From Tigriopus japonicus (taxonomy: Eukaryota; Arthropoda; Copepoda; Harpacticoida; Harpacticidae): 64,000 nucleotides of DNA. The position numbers and the translations under genes are program-made. The notes beneath the pieces were generated by a model. It was not told the origin of the DNA. It worked only from the letters and a program-made list of their open reading frames with translations, and made no database searches. Positions 35,925 through 47,198 of the stretch are shown here, in pieces. Numbering within the stretch: position 1 is the first letter of the stretch; every line of letters begins with the position of its first letter. Location of the stretch: the NCBI GenBank assembly GCA_010645155.1, contig CM021317.1, positions 10,415,628 to 10,479,627 on the forward strand. The letters run 5' to 3'.

Positions 35925-36246
35925 TATTTTGGGGCGTAAACTCTCTTTTAGGGGCCCTACGGGGTGGAACTCATCCCCTTTACTAAAATATCTTATTATT
36001 ATTTTTTTTTATATATATTTTTTGATTTTGGGTGCTAGGGTCGGAGGGGTGAGTCTCGCCCGGCCAACGAAGCCAACCATCACATCGTCCAAAGTTTTTC
36101 CGATAGGCAATCTTATGTCCGGTATCAGAATGGTTCTCCGTCTGTGGGTGTGAATTAACGTCTAAAAATTTCCTTGAGAAAGGTCGGGGAGGAGAATCGA
36201 ACCTGGGACCTCTCTCACATCAGGAAACTGCGCTAACCACGACATT
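35925..36246 (-). mobile_element. tRNA-derived SINE
   Basis: On the minus strand the element begins with a tRNA-like head. The A-box-like TGGTTAGCGCAGT is at 36239-36227 and the B-box GGTTCGATTC at 36203-36194, spaced as in a tRNA and followed by CTCCTCCCCGACC, which can pair in part with the start GTCG. A non-tRNA body of about 240 bases follows and includes an AT-rich run. Such SINEs are transcribed by RNA polymerase III and move using LINE enzymes. It is not a usable tRNA, as the stems are poor. The exact 3' end is uncertain. Confidence 0.75.
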
Positions 36247-36678
36247 GATTTCACAACTCAAAGAACTTTCCAAAAGCAAATCAGTTGGTCTTTCAAAACA
36301 TCTGTTAATTCATATAAGCTACTTTACTTTTACCTGAATTAACTTCAGTGATACCTTTTTGAATTCCAAGCTTTAGAAATCCAGTTTCTCCCATTAAAAT
36401 TTTATCTACATTATTTAGATTAAGATTAAGCTTCACAAAAATGTTTAGAAAATATCATCGAAGCTGTGGAGGTTGCATTTTCTCAATAAGATTTTTTTTC
36501 GGAGAGTTTGTATTTTTGAGAGGAAGTTTCTAGATCGTGGAATAGAGACGATCAATGATATTTGTGTTACTAAAAACATTGTTTTCAAGTTTTCTGATTT
36601 ATTCAATGTGGCGCCATGAAGAGAGTTGCTTTAAAGAGCACATACTTTTTGTGAAGTTCTGCTTGAATACTTGAAACT

Positions 36679-36992
36679 AGTGATGGACCGAAAGTGCTTT
36701 CGGCCGAAATTACGGTTTCGGTTTTGCCTACCGAAACCGAAAGACGACATGCACTATAAGAGATGGAGTTTGAAAACAAAATCGAAAAATTTGTGGTCCA
36801 AAAACCTCTTAAATTTAAGTTTTCCGATTTTTCCAAATTTCCAACTACCCAACTTCGAACATATGATCAATTCAATTTTTAAGGTGGATTTTGCATTAAT
36901 ACAATTTTTTGTTAGCTGCTTTCGGTTTCGGTTAAGCCCTCTTTCGGCCGAAACTTTCGGTTGCGGTTATGAGCCCTTACGGTCCATCACTT
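36679..36992. mobile_element. Non-autonomous hAT-type MITE with 8-base target duplication
   Basis: The inverted ends TAGTGATGGACC and GGTCCATCACTT are flanked on both sides by the same 8 bases CTTGAAAC (36671-36678 and 36993-37000). An 8-base duplication is the hallmark of hAT insertion. The interior is built of repeated and inverted CGGTTTCGGTT/CCGAAACCGAAAG motifs and has no ORF. Confidence 0.85.
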
Positions 36993-37000
36993 CTTGAAAC

Positions 37001-37080
37001 ACAATTAATACAATTTTTTTGTTAGCTGCTTTCGGTTTCGGTTTCGGTTATGAGCCCTTTCGGTCCATCACTACTTGAAG
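37001..37080. repeat. Tandem duplicate of the right end of the hAT MITE
   Basis: ATTAATACAATTTTTTTGTTAGCTGC...GGTCCATCACTACTTGAAG repeats the right-hand part of the adjacent element (from about 36896) together with its flank. It is a shortened second copy. Confidence 0.75.
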
Positions 37081-40000
37081 CTCATGATGGGGAGATGAAA
37101 AAATCGCAAAATGTTCAAAATCGCAAAGGCTTTCCATTTCCCCAAAGAATATCTACTTATGGCACAAAGGTGAAAGGACTTGCAGTATTGAACGGATAAT
37201 CGTGAAAGATCGTATTGAAAGAACCAACAAAGGTGAAATCAAGTCTTTTCTCCATTTTTTCAGATTCTTTTTTCAGAGTACTTGGCTTGAATAAAATGCG
37301 GCACTTGAATGGAAAGGAACGAGTCGATAAATAAAAAAAATGGCAACTCATCGACATGTTTGTAACAGATTTCCTGAAAATATTTTCAATTGAAAACAAA
37401 ATTCTATCGACACAATGGACCAATTTAAAGAAAACCGGCATTTCTGTCCCCAAAATGGCTTTTACGCAATCTCATAAACTTTTATTCGTCCCTTCTCTTG
37501 TTCTAAAATGAACAATGCAATGCCCCATTAGAGCAATCACCGTTTTGGAAGCTGGGTTGAGCCTCAATCTAAGAGAGGAAGCGACAATCTGTGCCATCTT
37601 ATGGTAAAAGAAAATTTGAAAAGCTTGAGAAGCTTGGGCGGAATCTTTTGCATTCATTTGTTATCCTTTAGCACAATTTTTTTAATCAGAAGCATAACGA
37701 CACAACAGCTGACCTGTACTAGACTCGAATCATTGAGTTCTATAAATACTAGAGGGAGTGTAAGCCAAAAATGTGTCTCCGATCGCCAACTGCTGAGCGG
37801 ACAAATGTGCGGGAACATTTGAAATGTGTGACCAGGCAAATGTTAACCATGCAATTGATGAACCAAAGGTGGAATTGAGTAATGTTTTTGGGTCATTTTT
37901 TGTCACACAAATTAAAGCTTTTAGTTATGTAGGGTTAATCCAATACATATATGGACAGAAACTAACTTGTGGCTTCAAGAACGAGTTTAAAAATGTTGGT
38001 CTTGATTCGCAAGTTTAGTCACACTTATTGTCCGCTCAACAGTTGTGATGGTGACATTTTCTTCATAAATTAGACGCATTTCGCCCCGTTTGTTAAATCA
38101 GCCTGATTAAAGCTTGCACACTATCTTGTAATTAATAAATAATCTAAGGCTCGAGGTATAAGACGAGAAATCAACTCTTTAAGATCTAGGTCCTAGTTTT
38201 GGCAATAAGTTTAAGATGAGGAAAGCTCTTAATTCAGAGACTTGGTCTTTTTTTGCCTACATGTTGTGAGGGGTTTTGAGAATTCGCTTTAATTTCTCTT
38301 TAATCACGCCTTAGTCAAACACTGTTGACGACTACCTACGTAAATGGTACATTTATTAGAAATCGATTCGAATTGCTTAAAACCAATGACCAGTTAACTG
38401 CCAGTTGTGAAAAAGTGTTATTTCAAGTGTTAATCCACTATTTAAAAGTGCTCACCATCTACATGATCTGGGCACATCTACCTCAAAGAATATTATATGT
38501 GAGTTATGGAGGGTGTCATCATGATAAGTACTAGTTCTCGTTTCTTTGGCTTGAGTGCAGATCTTTTTTGCCATAGAGCTTTGCAAGACAAAACAAAAAA
38601 AGCGTTATGTTATCTTTGCGAGCTGTTTCATTTATTTTCTGATTTTTCGGACTTTTTCCACGGCTAATACTGTGTTTGGCCACTCTTGTTTTGCGTAAGA
38701 TTCGTTGATCATCACTAAATAACAAATAAATAAAATAGCAAATAAACATGGGCTCTAGTTAACAAAATTGCTCAAAAACCAGCCCAAAATCGCAATATAA
38801 AGTGTACGGTCGAAATCGCAAATAAACTTTAAAAAAATAGAAAAAGATAAATTTCTAGATACTTATTCGTCTTCTCAGTTTCTTGTCTTGAGCAAAATTG
38901 AGATATTGATGTTTCTAACCAAAAGTATAATAGCCTACAATGGCGATTTTGAAGATTTCCAAAACAGCTTTTGTTGGTCAAAATAAAAGTATTTTGTAAG
39001 TTTTGAGTGAGCGTAATGAAAAAGGTAAAGCAAACTGGTAAGAAGATATCCTCCACTTAATTTGCAGGCACAATAAAAGCTGGATATAAAAATACCCGAT
39101 ATGAAAATAACTTGAAATATTGGAAATGAATGAATGCCAGAAATAATTGAAACACAACATATTGAGACCTAGTTGCAAGCTAGTGAGTGGGTTTTAATGA
39201 CACCCTTTGGTGTTTGGTGAGCCTAAACTCATTCTGAGCAAGTTTGGACCTGTTGCATATGTTTGCCCTCTTTTTTCGGGAATTTGGCCTTAAATCTATG
39301 AATTGTTGAGAGCATGTCATTTATTGTTGAACAAATTACAAGTTAATTTTTGTTTGAAAATTAGATACCACACAAAATTCATCTCAAATGTTCATGGACT
39401 TGGTGGAAATCACATTTAAAATTGGTCTTCTAAAAATTTTGGAAGTACAAAGTTATTTCTACATAAGAATTTTTTCATCCACAACAGCGTTTGTCCCTTT
39501 TTTGAGTAAATTTTACATGAAGTAATTTCTTTGCTATTTTGACAAATTTCCCAAATCCAAAGACAATCAATGTATTCACCGAAAGTCTCTTCCCAGTTGG
39601 CTTACTTATGTTACAAAACCAAAATAAAAACTGAAGTGTTCTTATTTCGAATAACCGAAGTGAAACATATCGTGAAAATTTTTAAACCTGCTTGGCTGAA
39701 GTAAACCAACATCATCCAACTAAAAATCTTACTCTCCAAGATTGACAACATTGAGCAGAAGACATAAACTTTCGAAATCTTGATGGTCTATTCGTTTTAT
39801 TTAAAATGATAACTTTTTCCACACCTTATTATACATTTTTGTGCTGGTTTTTGTGCGACTTTTGTTGCTGAAAGCTCATTTTAATTTGCACATTTTGCCC
39901 CTCAGTACTCATCAGGCTTAATTACAATCTTTAAAGATTGATAGGTTTGGAATGAGATTGAATCCCATCAGTAAATGGAATTTGCTGACCAGGGAGGGAG

Positions 40001-40409
40001 TTCACAACAAACAGAACAAGGAGGTCATACTCCCTCTTTCTCTTATTCGCTTTTTCGTGGACTTCCTGGCCTCAAAATCCCAATTCAAATCAATTTAAGA
40101 AGCTTGTTTAGTTTTCTTTCTCTCATCAAAATGACTTTTTTCTTTGATTCAAGATTAAGGTATGCAAAACGTTAAGAAGGAATGGTCTATTCCACTTTGC
40201 TTCACTTTTAAGAAGAAGGCACAGCACATTGTACAGACTTTTCTCTTCAAAGGTTGTTGTTTGTGCTTTTGCACAGTTTTCATGATGAAAAATAATGGTA
40301 TATTTTCATGAACGAATAACTTTCATATGATTTATTTAAACATTAGTAGATAATACCCGCTGATTTAGAGAGTAAAACAATCAATAACGTTTCTACAGTA
40401 TTCAGGCTC
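37081..40409. other. AT-rich non-coding region
   Basis: No supported gene on either strand. A dispersed repeat at 38720-38830 is shared with 49955-50070 in opposite orientation. Confidence 0.5.
38720..38830 (-). repeat. Dispersed repeat, partner of 49955-50070
   Basis: On the minus strand it reads AGTTTATTTGCGATTTCGACC, then TTGGGCTGATTTTTG-like sequence, and matches the plus strand at 49955-50070 with substitutions. A looser relative may exist near 33640-33740. Confidence 0.55.
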
Positions 40410-40703
40410 TTACATTACAAATGTTACAAACTCTTGCCATGTATAGTAGTGAATGCCATGAAAGCTTGTGAGTTCATTCTGAAGCTCTTGTCCAACACTT
40501 GAATGAGCAATCAAAGGCCATGCACTAAAACGACACATGTAGACCGGGACAAATTTAGAGTAATCACAACTTTGTACGGTGTAAAATCCTTCGAAAAGAA
40601 GTAGTTGGAGGATCCTTTTGAATGGTGGTTTGATAGTACTAAATGCTGAAAAGGGATTGAACACAATGGCATTTCTAAAGGGCAAAAACGAGGCCAGAGA
40701 CAT
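40410..40703 (-). CDS. Possible 97-residue protein with hydrophobic N-terminus
   Basis: ATG at 40703 opens a frame starting MSLASFLPFRNAIVF and ending WQEFVTFVM. The same frame is open upstream without an ATG. A TATAAATA box (40791-40784 on the minus strand) lies about 80 bases upstream, at a plausible spacing for a transcript start near 40760. It has three cysteines and no recognised domain. It could be a small secreted or membrane protein, or chance. Confidence 0.3.
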   Translation of the reverse strand: MSLASFLPFRNAIVFNPFSAFSTIKPPFKRILQLLLFEGFYTVQSCDYSKFVPVYMCRFSAWPLIAHSSVGQELQNELTSFHGIHYYTWQEFVTFVM

Positions 40704-40783
40704 CAAAAGCAAGACTCGAACAAGAGCTCTAACTTTCGTAATTTTTTGTGGTGACAAAAGACAATGTTGAGCACGGATGGGCT

Positions 40784-40791
40784 TATTTATA
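40784..40791 (-). promoter_or_regulatory. TATA box candidate
   Basis: GCGTATAAATAAGCCC on the minus strand stands out from its surroundings and would place a transcript start near 40760, upstream of the small ORF ending at 40410. Confidence 0.4.
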
Positions 40792-41571
40792 CGCCTTGGA
40801 AAACCAACAACTAATAACTAATTATGTTATAATTTAATTGGCCCATTGACTAGAACATGGTTTGTGACTTGTGAAATTTTTAAAACATTAATATGGACGT
40901 CCAAAAAAGGTCTTATTTTGACAGAGTGATATTTCTTTAATTTTATGCTTACTTGGACTAAATTGACACAATCATTATCATATCAGAAACATCATTCTTT
41001 TTTTATCTTTTTCGTGCACTTGTCATCACTAATCAGTCACGGTGCTGTAATGGCACTTAAGGTTTGGATCGAAATACCCAAAGACATCTTGGCATTTTTT
41101 TGACCTATTTTTAAGTTATTTTGACAAAAACTTCAAAACTCGATTTTTAAAATTTTCTTTCGCAACCTTGAAAAACAATTTGCAATCTTTCGGATTTTTT
41201 TTGTTTTTGATATAACTAGCTAGCGTTTTAGCGTTTTCTAGGCTTTTGGGGGTCGAAAATGGACCATTTACACCCAAATAACTCAGCTGATGGTGAATGC
41301 ACTTTTATGGAATTTGAATTGAACAGGCAATTAAATGGTATCTAAATCTATATTAAAAAGTTTCTTAAAAATGTTTAAGTAATAGGTTTTTAGGTAAATA
41401 GCTTTTTTTCCTGGACCTAAACTTATTTACTACATAAAAGTTAAGTTGTTCCCCCTAGAATTTTGGGTGCAAAAATGCCAAGATGTCTTAGGGTATTTCG
41501 ATCCAAACCTATAAAGCCATATCAAATACCGTGCAGTAATCATTCAGGGAAATGTAATGAAAAAACGCAGG

Positions 41572-41577
41572 TTTATT
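41572..41577 (-). terminator. Poly(A) signal AATAAA for the glycosyltransferase-like gene
   Basis: AATAAA on the minus strand, 44 bases after the stop codon at 41621. Confidence 0.6.
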
Positions 41578-41620
41578 CAAAGACGCGCCAAAGTGTATAT
41601 AAAATGTATGTATATGAGCT

Positions 41621-44293
41621 TCAACAAAATTCCCACTCCGGATGAGTTTTGGGTCGGCATTTCTTGGGACACTTTTTGACTAGAGTTCCGTTGTCATTCA
41701 CCACAGCCGCAACAAAATTGTTTGCCCCAACTTCTCGTTGGGTTGGAAATGGAACCGTGCCTTTGAAGGTTTGACAAAAGTAGCTGTCATGCTGAAACGA
41801 TGCCCTCTTGGCCCATGGCCAAACATGGCTAAAAAATAAGTAAGAAGTATTGTTGAAATATTTATGTTAACGAAAAAGAAAAAAAGTAGTCTGCCTTACC
41901 GTCGAAGAATGACTTGGTCTGGTCCTTTACTGTGTCGAGGTGCCCAAGCCTCGGTATCGTTAAGGATTTTCAACCAAGACTTCACCCATCGACCTCTGGC
42001 ATATTTTCTTCCAAAATGAGTTCCCCACGCAGCTCCTTTAAAGACCATGAATGTAGATAAATCGTATTTATTTGACAAAGGTCTTTTGTCAAAAAATACA
42101 GGCTGTCTCTTCTAAATTGCGACTCGGTTTTTGTTTCATAACTCAATACTTTTTAATATCAAAAAATGTTGTTACAATATTGCGATGTCATTTACAGCAC
42201 ACTCTTTCAGCATTTCAGAACATCAATTTTAATAATGGTTGGTTACCTTTAGCCTTTACAACGGCCTTGAATATTCCAACTTCTACCAGAGCACAAGCAA
42301 GCAAAAACCTTTTCTTCAGGAAAATTGTTCCGGAACAACATGGTCCTTGAATGCATTGGCCAAATAAATGCTCTGCTATTTTTAGTCTTTCACTTCGATA
42401 CTATATNNNNNNNNNNNNNNNNNNNNNNNNNNNNNNNNNNNNNNNNNNNNNNNNNNNNNNNNNNNNNNNNNNNNNNNNNNNNNNNNNNNNNNNNNNNNNN
42501 NNNNNNNNNNNNNNNNNNNNNNNNNNNNNNNNNNNNNNNNCTGCTACTTCCAGTCTTTCACTTCGATACTATATGTGATTTTCAGTCCCAATTTTCGTGC
42601 ATTAAGGACCAAATTGCAAAAATTGAAAAGAGTCTCAGTTTAGAAAGGACACCCGGTATTTTTGCTCACTACCTAAGATTTCAATTTTGTGTTTTGGATG
42701 ATCTCTCATGATATGCATAGGCTCGTCAGAATCCAGCCATTCTTGAACGGCCGCATGTTCTCGAAACGAAAACCTACTATCCAAATCCCTGCTGACAAAA
42801 ACATCAACCTGCAAAATAAGAGATTAAAAGGAAAAGTTAATGAACGAAAAAAGGAATAATTCTAAATACGCTTGTAATTCAAAATCAAAGAGGGCGTCGG
42901 ACTAGGTCACAAATATTTTTGCACTCTTCAACCGTCTGAAAGAAGTTCTTGGTCTCAGGGCCAGAACAACCGCCATAGAGATATGGTTGGCATTGTCCGG
43001 TCTCAAAATCATAAAAGAACACGCTCTCATTTTCCTGACAAGAAACAATCTCTCCAGGTACAAAAGGTTGTCCGTAACAAAATTCAGGACGATCCCATTC
43101 TAGAACTGCATCGGTTGTTTGCGGACAGCTTTTATGGCATTCCTCCTTGGTTTCGAACCAGCGATCGGCTTCTCGACAACCACCAAATGGGTGAAGGATA
43201 CAACGGCCAAGATTGGGATCGAATGTCCAACTTGGATTCGATTTGTAGACTCCGCAATCAATCCCTTGCTTTTTGGCGGGAATAGAACAGTTCAAAACTC
43301 CCGGGGTTGGATCAGCCAGGGTGACGGGAATGGTCTTATTCAAATGAGATTGGCAGATCTCCCGACAAATTGACAGGGTCTTGAATGTGTTCAAACTGTC
43401 ACCGCACTCTTCATTTTTATATTGTTGACAGGTCAGGGTTTGATTGTCAAAATAGTAACGGTTGAGAGTCTTTTTCTCTGGACACACTTTTCCATGTTTT
43501 GGCTCCAAGCATGGATCCGGGTCACTCTTAGTCAAACCAGGTTGAAGTAAACCCAGTCCATGGATAAGGCCTAAGTTCAAGAGGAAGACGTAAAAAAGAA
43601 CACTCTTGCCTGCAACCATTTTGATCGACTGAACCGATGGAGAACTGGTTTTGTAGGTAAGTACGCTATCATCTCGAATGGATCTAATTTTACCTGTTGG
43701 CCTAAATACTCTCAATTTCGGAGAAAGAAAGGATTTACCTGTGGATCGAGGGTCGGGAAAAACCTCCAATTCATGGCAAAAACCTCGCGCGCGTCCACCA
43801 TGGGGGTTCCCGGTAAGTGAGCCACATGACAAATGTCAAGGATCTCGTTTTCACAAGCCAATTCACATAAATCCGTCAACACTGGATCATCAGGAGCAAG
43901 GTCAAAGTACACCCGCATGATCCAATTTGGGTAGAACTTGGCCATGAGGTCGAGGTTGCCTCGGATTCCTTCGAAATAGCCTTTTTTCACGGCCACATCG
44001 GTGTGGATATCACCGTAAAACGAAAAACTGACCACTTGTTGGCCGGGCCCTCGAGAAAAAGCATCGTGACTGCACGTGGTTGCATTGAAAGCCACATTTG
44101 ATTCAATTTGTTGTGGCCTGGGAAGTATCCGAGAACATGGACAATAAGCTAACGGAAAAGCTATCACACTTTGACTAGATATCCGATGTAGAGCTTTCCG
44201 ATGCCAATGCTTGGGTAACAGGAAAAGCTCAACGCAACAAGTGATGAAACTCACAAATATCAATCCGTACTTAAAATAGCACTTGATTTCCAT
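41621..44293 (-). CDS. Type II membrane glycosyltransferase-like protein, four exons
   Basis: Exons are 44293-43739, 42808-42673, 42035-41900 and 41828-41621, with phases 0, 1 and 2, giving 344 residues. ATG at 44293 is chosen because it places a short cytoplasmic tail before a membrane anchor ([18 protein letters not shown], about residues 9-26), typical of Golgi type II enzymes; the frame is open further upstream. The lumenal part contains [27 protein letters not shown], then [20 protein letters not shown] with a DLD acidic pair at about 193-195, [26 protein letters not shown] and [10 protein letters not shown] associate this pattern with a poorly characterised animal family with a GT-A-like fold; the DxD-like motif would bind metal and nucleotide sugar. 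Donor and acceptor sugars are unknown. Intron 1 contains a complete Kunitz gene and intron 2 an assembly gap. Confidence 0.85.
42350..42575. other. Assembly gap inside intron 2, flanked by near-identical sequence
   Basis: Ns occupy 42407-42540. The bases immediately before (CTGCTATTTTTAGTCTTTC, then ACTTCGATACTATAT) and after (CTGCTACTTCCAGTCTTTC, then ACTTCGATACTATAT) are almost the same. The gap therefore sits in a tandem repeat or a misjoined duplicate. Confidence 0.9.
42885..43619 (-). CDS. Secreted protein with three Kunitz-type domains, nested in an intron
   Basis: The single-exon frame encodes 244 residues from ATG at 43619. The frame continues upstream but only across the neighbouring exon in the wrong frame, and the signal peptide ([16 protein letters not shown]) fixes this start. 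Three BPTI/Kunitz-like domains are seen at about 37-89, 111-165 and 181-237. Each has six cysteines; the second and third show the typical FGGC and YGGC turn and an EEC...C end, while the first is more divergent (KNEECGDS). Kunitz domains usually block serine proteases through the residue after the second cysteine. Here that residue is Pro47, Gly123 and Gln195, not Lys or Arg, so classical trypsin inhibition is unlikely. The gene lies entirely inside intron 1 (43738-42809) of the glycosyltransferase-like gene, on the same strand. Confidence 0.92.
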   Translation of the reverse strand: MVAGKSVLFYVFLLNLGLIHGLGLLQPGLTKSDPDPCLEPKHGKVCPEKKTLNRYYFDNQTLTCQQYKNEECGDSLNTFKTLSICREICQSHLNKTIPVTLADPTPGVLNCSIPAKKQGIDCGVYKSNPSWTFDPNLGRCILHPFGGCREADRWFETKEECHKSCPQTTDAVLEWDRPEFCYGQPFVPGEIVSCQENESVFFYDFETGQCQPYLYGGCSGPETKNFFQTVEECKNICDLVRRPL

Positions 44294-45264
44294 TTTTGGA
44301 AGGCTCCGGAAAGATATTTGATCTTTCAAACCTTCCATACCTACTGAATTTATGCCTTGTCGCACAAGCCAACCAGGTAGAACTTTGGAGTGAGTCCCGA
44401 TATGAAGAGTGATCTCAGAGTGCTCTTTCTTCTCAATGGAAGTTAAGACAACCACTGATGAATGGAGAGACCTGAATTTTGGCAGGTGTGAACTCAAGCG
44501 GAGACTGAATGTTCATGCTGAGTGAAACAAAAACTCATCCAATTTCTTGCGTTTTCCGTGACTGACATAACGAAACTTGACGAATGCTAAGTGCCAGCAA
44601 TAATGATTGTTTTGTATTTTAAAAGATGGCGGAGCACTTTACAATAGGGCTTGGTGTCAATCAGGTTATTCTTAGATGTGCAATGGTCATTTGACTTATG
44701 CCAATCAAGGTTGTTGTTGTATCGCGATATATTTGTATGCAATACACATGTATTCAGCTTTACGGTTGGTCTATTTACACGTATGCACAGTATCATAGAA
44801 TATAGAAAAGGTCAATAGGAATATAATTGATAACACAATTGCCAATATTGTCACGTCGTTAGAAATTAAATAATGGGTTTATCAAAACATGAAAGAATTG
44901 AAAAGGTTCATTCATCAGATTAATGATAGAAAATTGGAGGAAAACACCCATGGACGGATATAGGAACGGATTAATGGCTTTATGGATTTTCTAAAAAACG
45001 TCATGTTGTGGATTCGTTGTTTTCCTCATGGTTTTTGCGTTCTGTCTGTTTTTCTCATGGATGGGGCTGACTATTTTAGGTTAACTTTTTGGGCAAATTA
45101 TGACATAATTTGGTTGCCCAAAATTTCGTTTTAGTTTTTTTTAGGTTGAATAGATTACACCTTTTTCAGAGGCTTTTCAGACCAAATTTAGTCTTTTATT
45201 TATTGCTCTACAGCAGTTTACTCCTTGCAAGAGTAAACTGGAGGGAAGTGGCAGAAAAGGGCAA

Positions 45265-45385
45265 AAAAATTCGACCCCAAAGCCGGATCGAAAATTGTCG
45301 ACCTAAAAAAGGAGCTCGGAAATTTTCGACTTAGAAAACAAGATCAAAATTTTTCGACTTAAAAAAGAGATCGAAATTTTGCGCC
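45265..45385. repeat. Degenerate short tandem repeat
   Basis: About four imperfect units of roughly 32 bases, each resembling TTTTCGACTTAAAAAAGAGATCGAAA. Base changes between units are many. Confidence 0.5.
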
Positions 45386-46904
45386 CTAAAAACGAGACGA
45401 AATGATTGCAAACGAGAAAATTTTCGCTCAAAGGTGACAGAATATGGCGTATGGGCTTCAAAAACGGCAGTGAGCGCCCGTGGTTGGCAGTATTTCAAAT
45501 AACTTTTGGCAATGTCGGCCTGAAACCACGTGGTAACGCTGATTCGGTATGTTGATGGGATGAAAATCATTGTGGCTTCCACTCCTCATGTTCCTTCCTT
45601 TCTTCCTGTGTTTTTTAAAGACACTGGGGTAAGGAACCTTATTGTGCAGATGACTTTAGGATAAGAAAAAAGTTATTACTATCTTGAAAACTTAGTTTTA
45701 GGTAAAAACCTAAGTTTTTAGGTAAAACCCAAAACATTCAGTCCTACTCATGGATAATAATCCTCGTGAAAAAAAACCTCATAAAAAAGCCATGGAAAAC
45801 TGTGTCAGAACTTGACATTCGGTTCCAGCTACGTAGTCTTATATTTTTGTCAACTTTAAGAGGCACACTTTAAATTTTATGCAGACATAGCATTTTCAAT
45901 TCAATTCATGACATCCTGAAATTTCTGGGATGAAGGAAAGAGTTGTGATCGGAGACGTACGTGTTGCATTTCGTTTCCGCCTTTCGTCTTTAAAAAACTC
46001 TGCTATATTCTCACTGCCGATTTCCTGAGGTTGCGTTATCCATTTCTTTAAACTTGAACTAACTTAGGTTAGATTACATTCAATTGCGTTAGATTAGGTT
46101 AGGTTTCAGATTAGGTTTTAAAACGAATGATGTTAAGATACAGTCTAATTCCGATCTTAAGATCGATCTTTGTGTCCAAAAAAACTTGCCTCAGGTTTAG
46201 ACATTACGGTATCACCATTATTGAAATCGTGGCATTGTTCCGTCATGCGGAAATTGCCATTAAGAAGGGAGTACAATCGCATAAATTGTTTCCTACTCTA
46301 GGTGTTTTGATACATGTTTGAGAAAAAGAAATCTGATAAATGATAAGTAATTTCCCGTCTGATCTCAAAAAACAAGGGTCGGTATTTAATGAACCCTTGA
46401 AAGTAGTGTTGTACAAAACGACTGTGGGTTCAATAAGGATAAACTTGAAAGTAACGCACCCAAACAATCGAAGAGACCTATAATCTTTTATATTTGTATC
46501 ATGCTAAAATGCCAATCTTAAAAATTCGATCCAAAGATGTTCAGTTTCAGCCAAGAATCGTTTTAAGACATCACTAACCAAAAAGCAAAGGGGGACGGAA
46601 AAAAACCATTTTTTTCCGTGATGCCTTTTCCGGGCCATAATTAATCATGCTTGACGTCTTATGAAAAAAACGGAGATCAGAATGTCTTAAACAAATAACC
46701 GTTTTCCTGTCTCTCAATTGCTAAAAATAAACTGCCAAAGAGCAAGGTCAAAAGTTTCATGGACATTGGACGCCCAAAATTTTGCATTAGAAGCAAAAAT
46801 GATCTTTTGATTTTAAGATCTTGAGCAAATTCTGTCCGCAAGAGAAAAAGTTAACATCTACAGTAACATAAGACAGAGACGCGGTGATATGGTTAAGATA
46901 TTTT

Positions 46905-47110
46905 CCTTTATTTCTTGCATACAATTCAATTTTTCAGCCTCATCTGGAATATGCTTCGCCCATTTGGGCACCAATAACCTCGACAGATTTTCCAAAGGTT
47001 GGTCAGAGTTCAAAGACGTTTTTAGGATCAACGTAGGACTTTGTAAGGCTTTACATGCACTCAGAGAAGCTATAAATACATATTCATTAACGCATGTTTT
47101 AGGAAAATCT
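46905..47110 (+). mobile_element. Decayed internal fragment of the LINE family
   Basis: Reading TTTCAGCCTCATCTGGAATATGC gives FQPHLEYASPIWAPITS, which matches the QPHLEYASPIWAPMSS block of the reverse-transcriptase ORF at 50193-51461. The frame is lost soon after. Confidence 0.75.
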
Positions 47111-47198
47111 TAAGGAATTGAATCTAATCAAGAAGCACTGAATGTCCCAAAAGTACGGAAATTCATTCAGTGCTTCTTTGGTGCGTTTAACTAAGAAC

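Noticed and set aside
36181..36246. A functional tRNA gene
   Set aside because: A and B boxes are present, but the stems pair poorly and the sequence continues into a repeated body, as in a SINE.
43620..43832. N-terminal extension of the Kunitz ORF up to 43832
   Set aside because: The extra codons run through the end of the glycosyltransferase-like exon in the wrong frame; the signal peptide marks the real start at 43619.
46066..46120. Interstitial arthropod telomere repeat (TTAGG)
   Set aside because: Only scattered TTAGGTT/TTAGATT units are present, with no regular array; it is suggestive at most.
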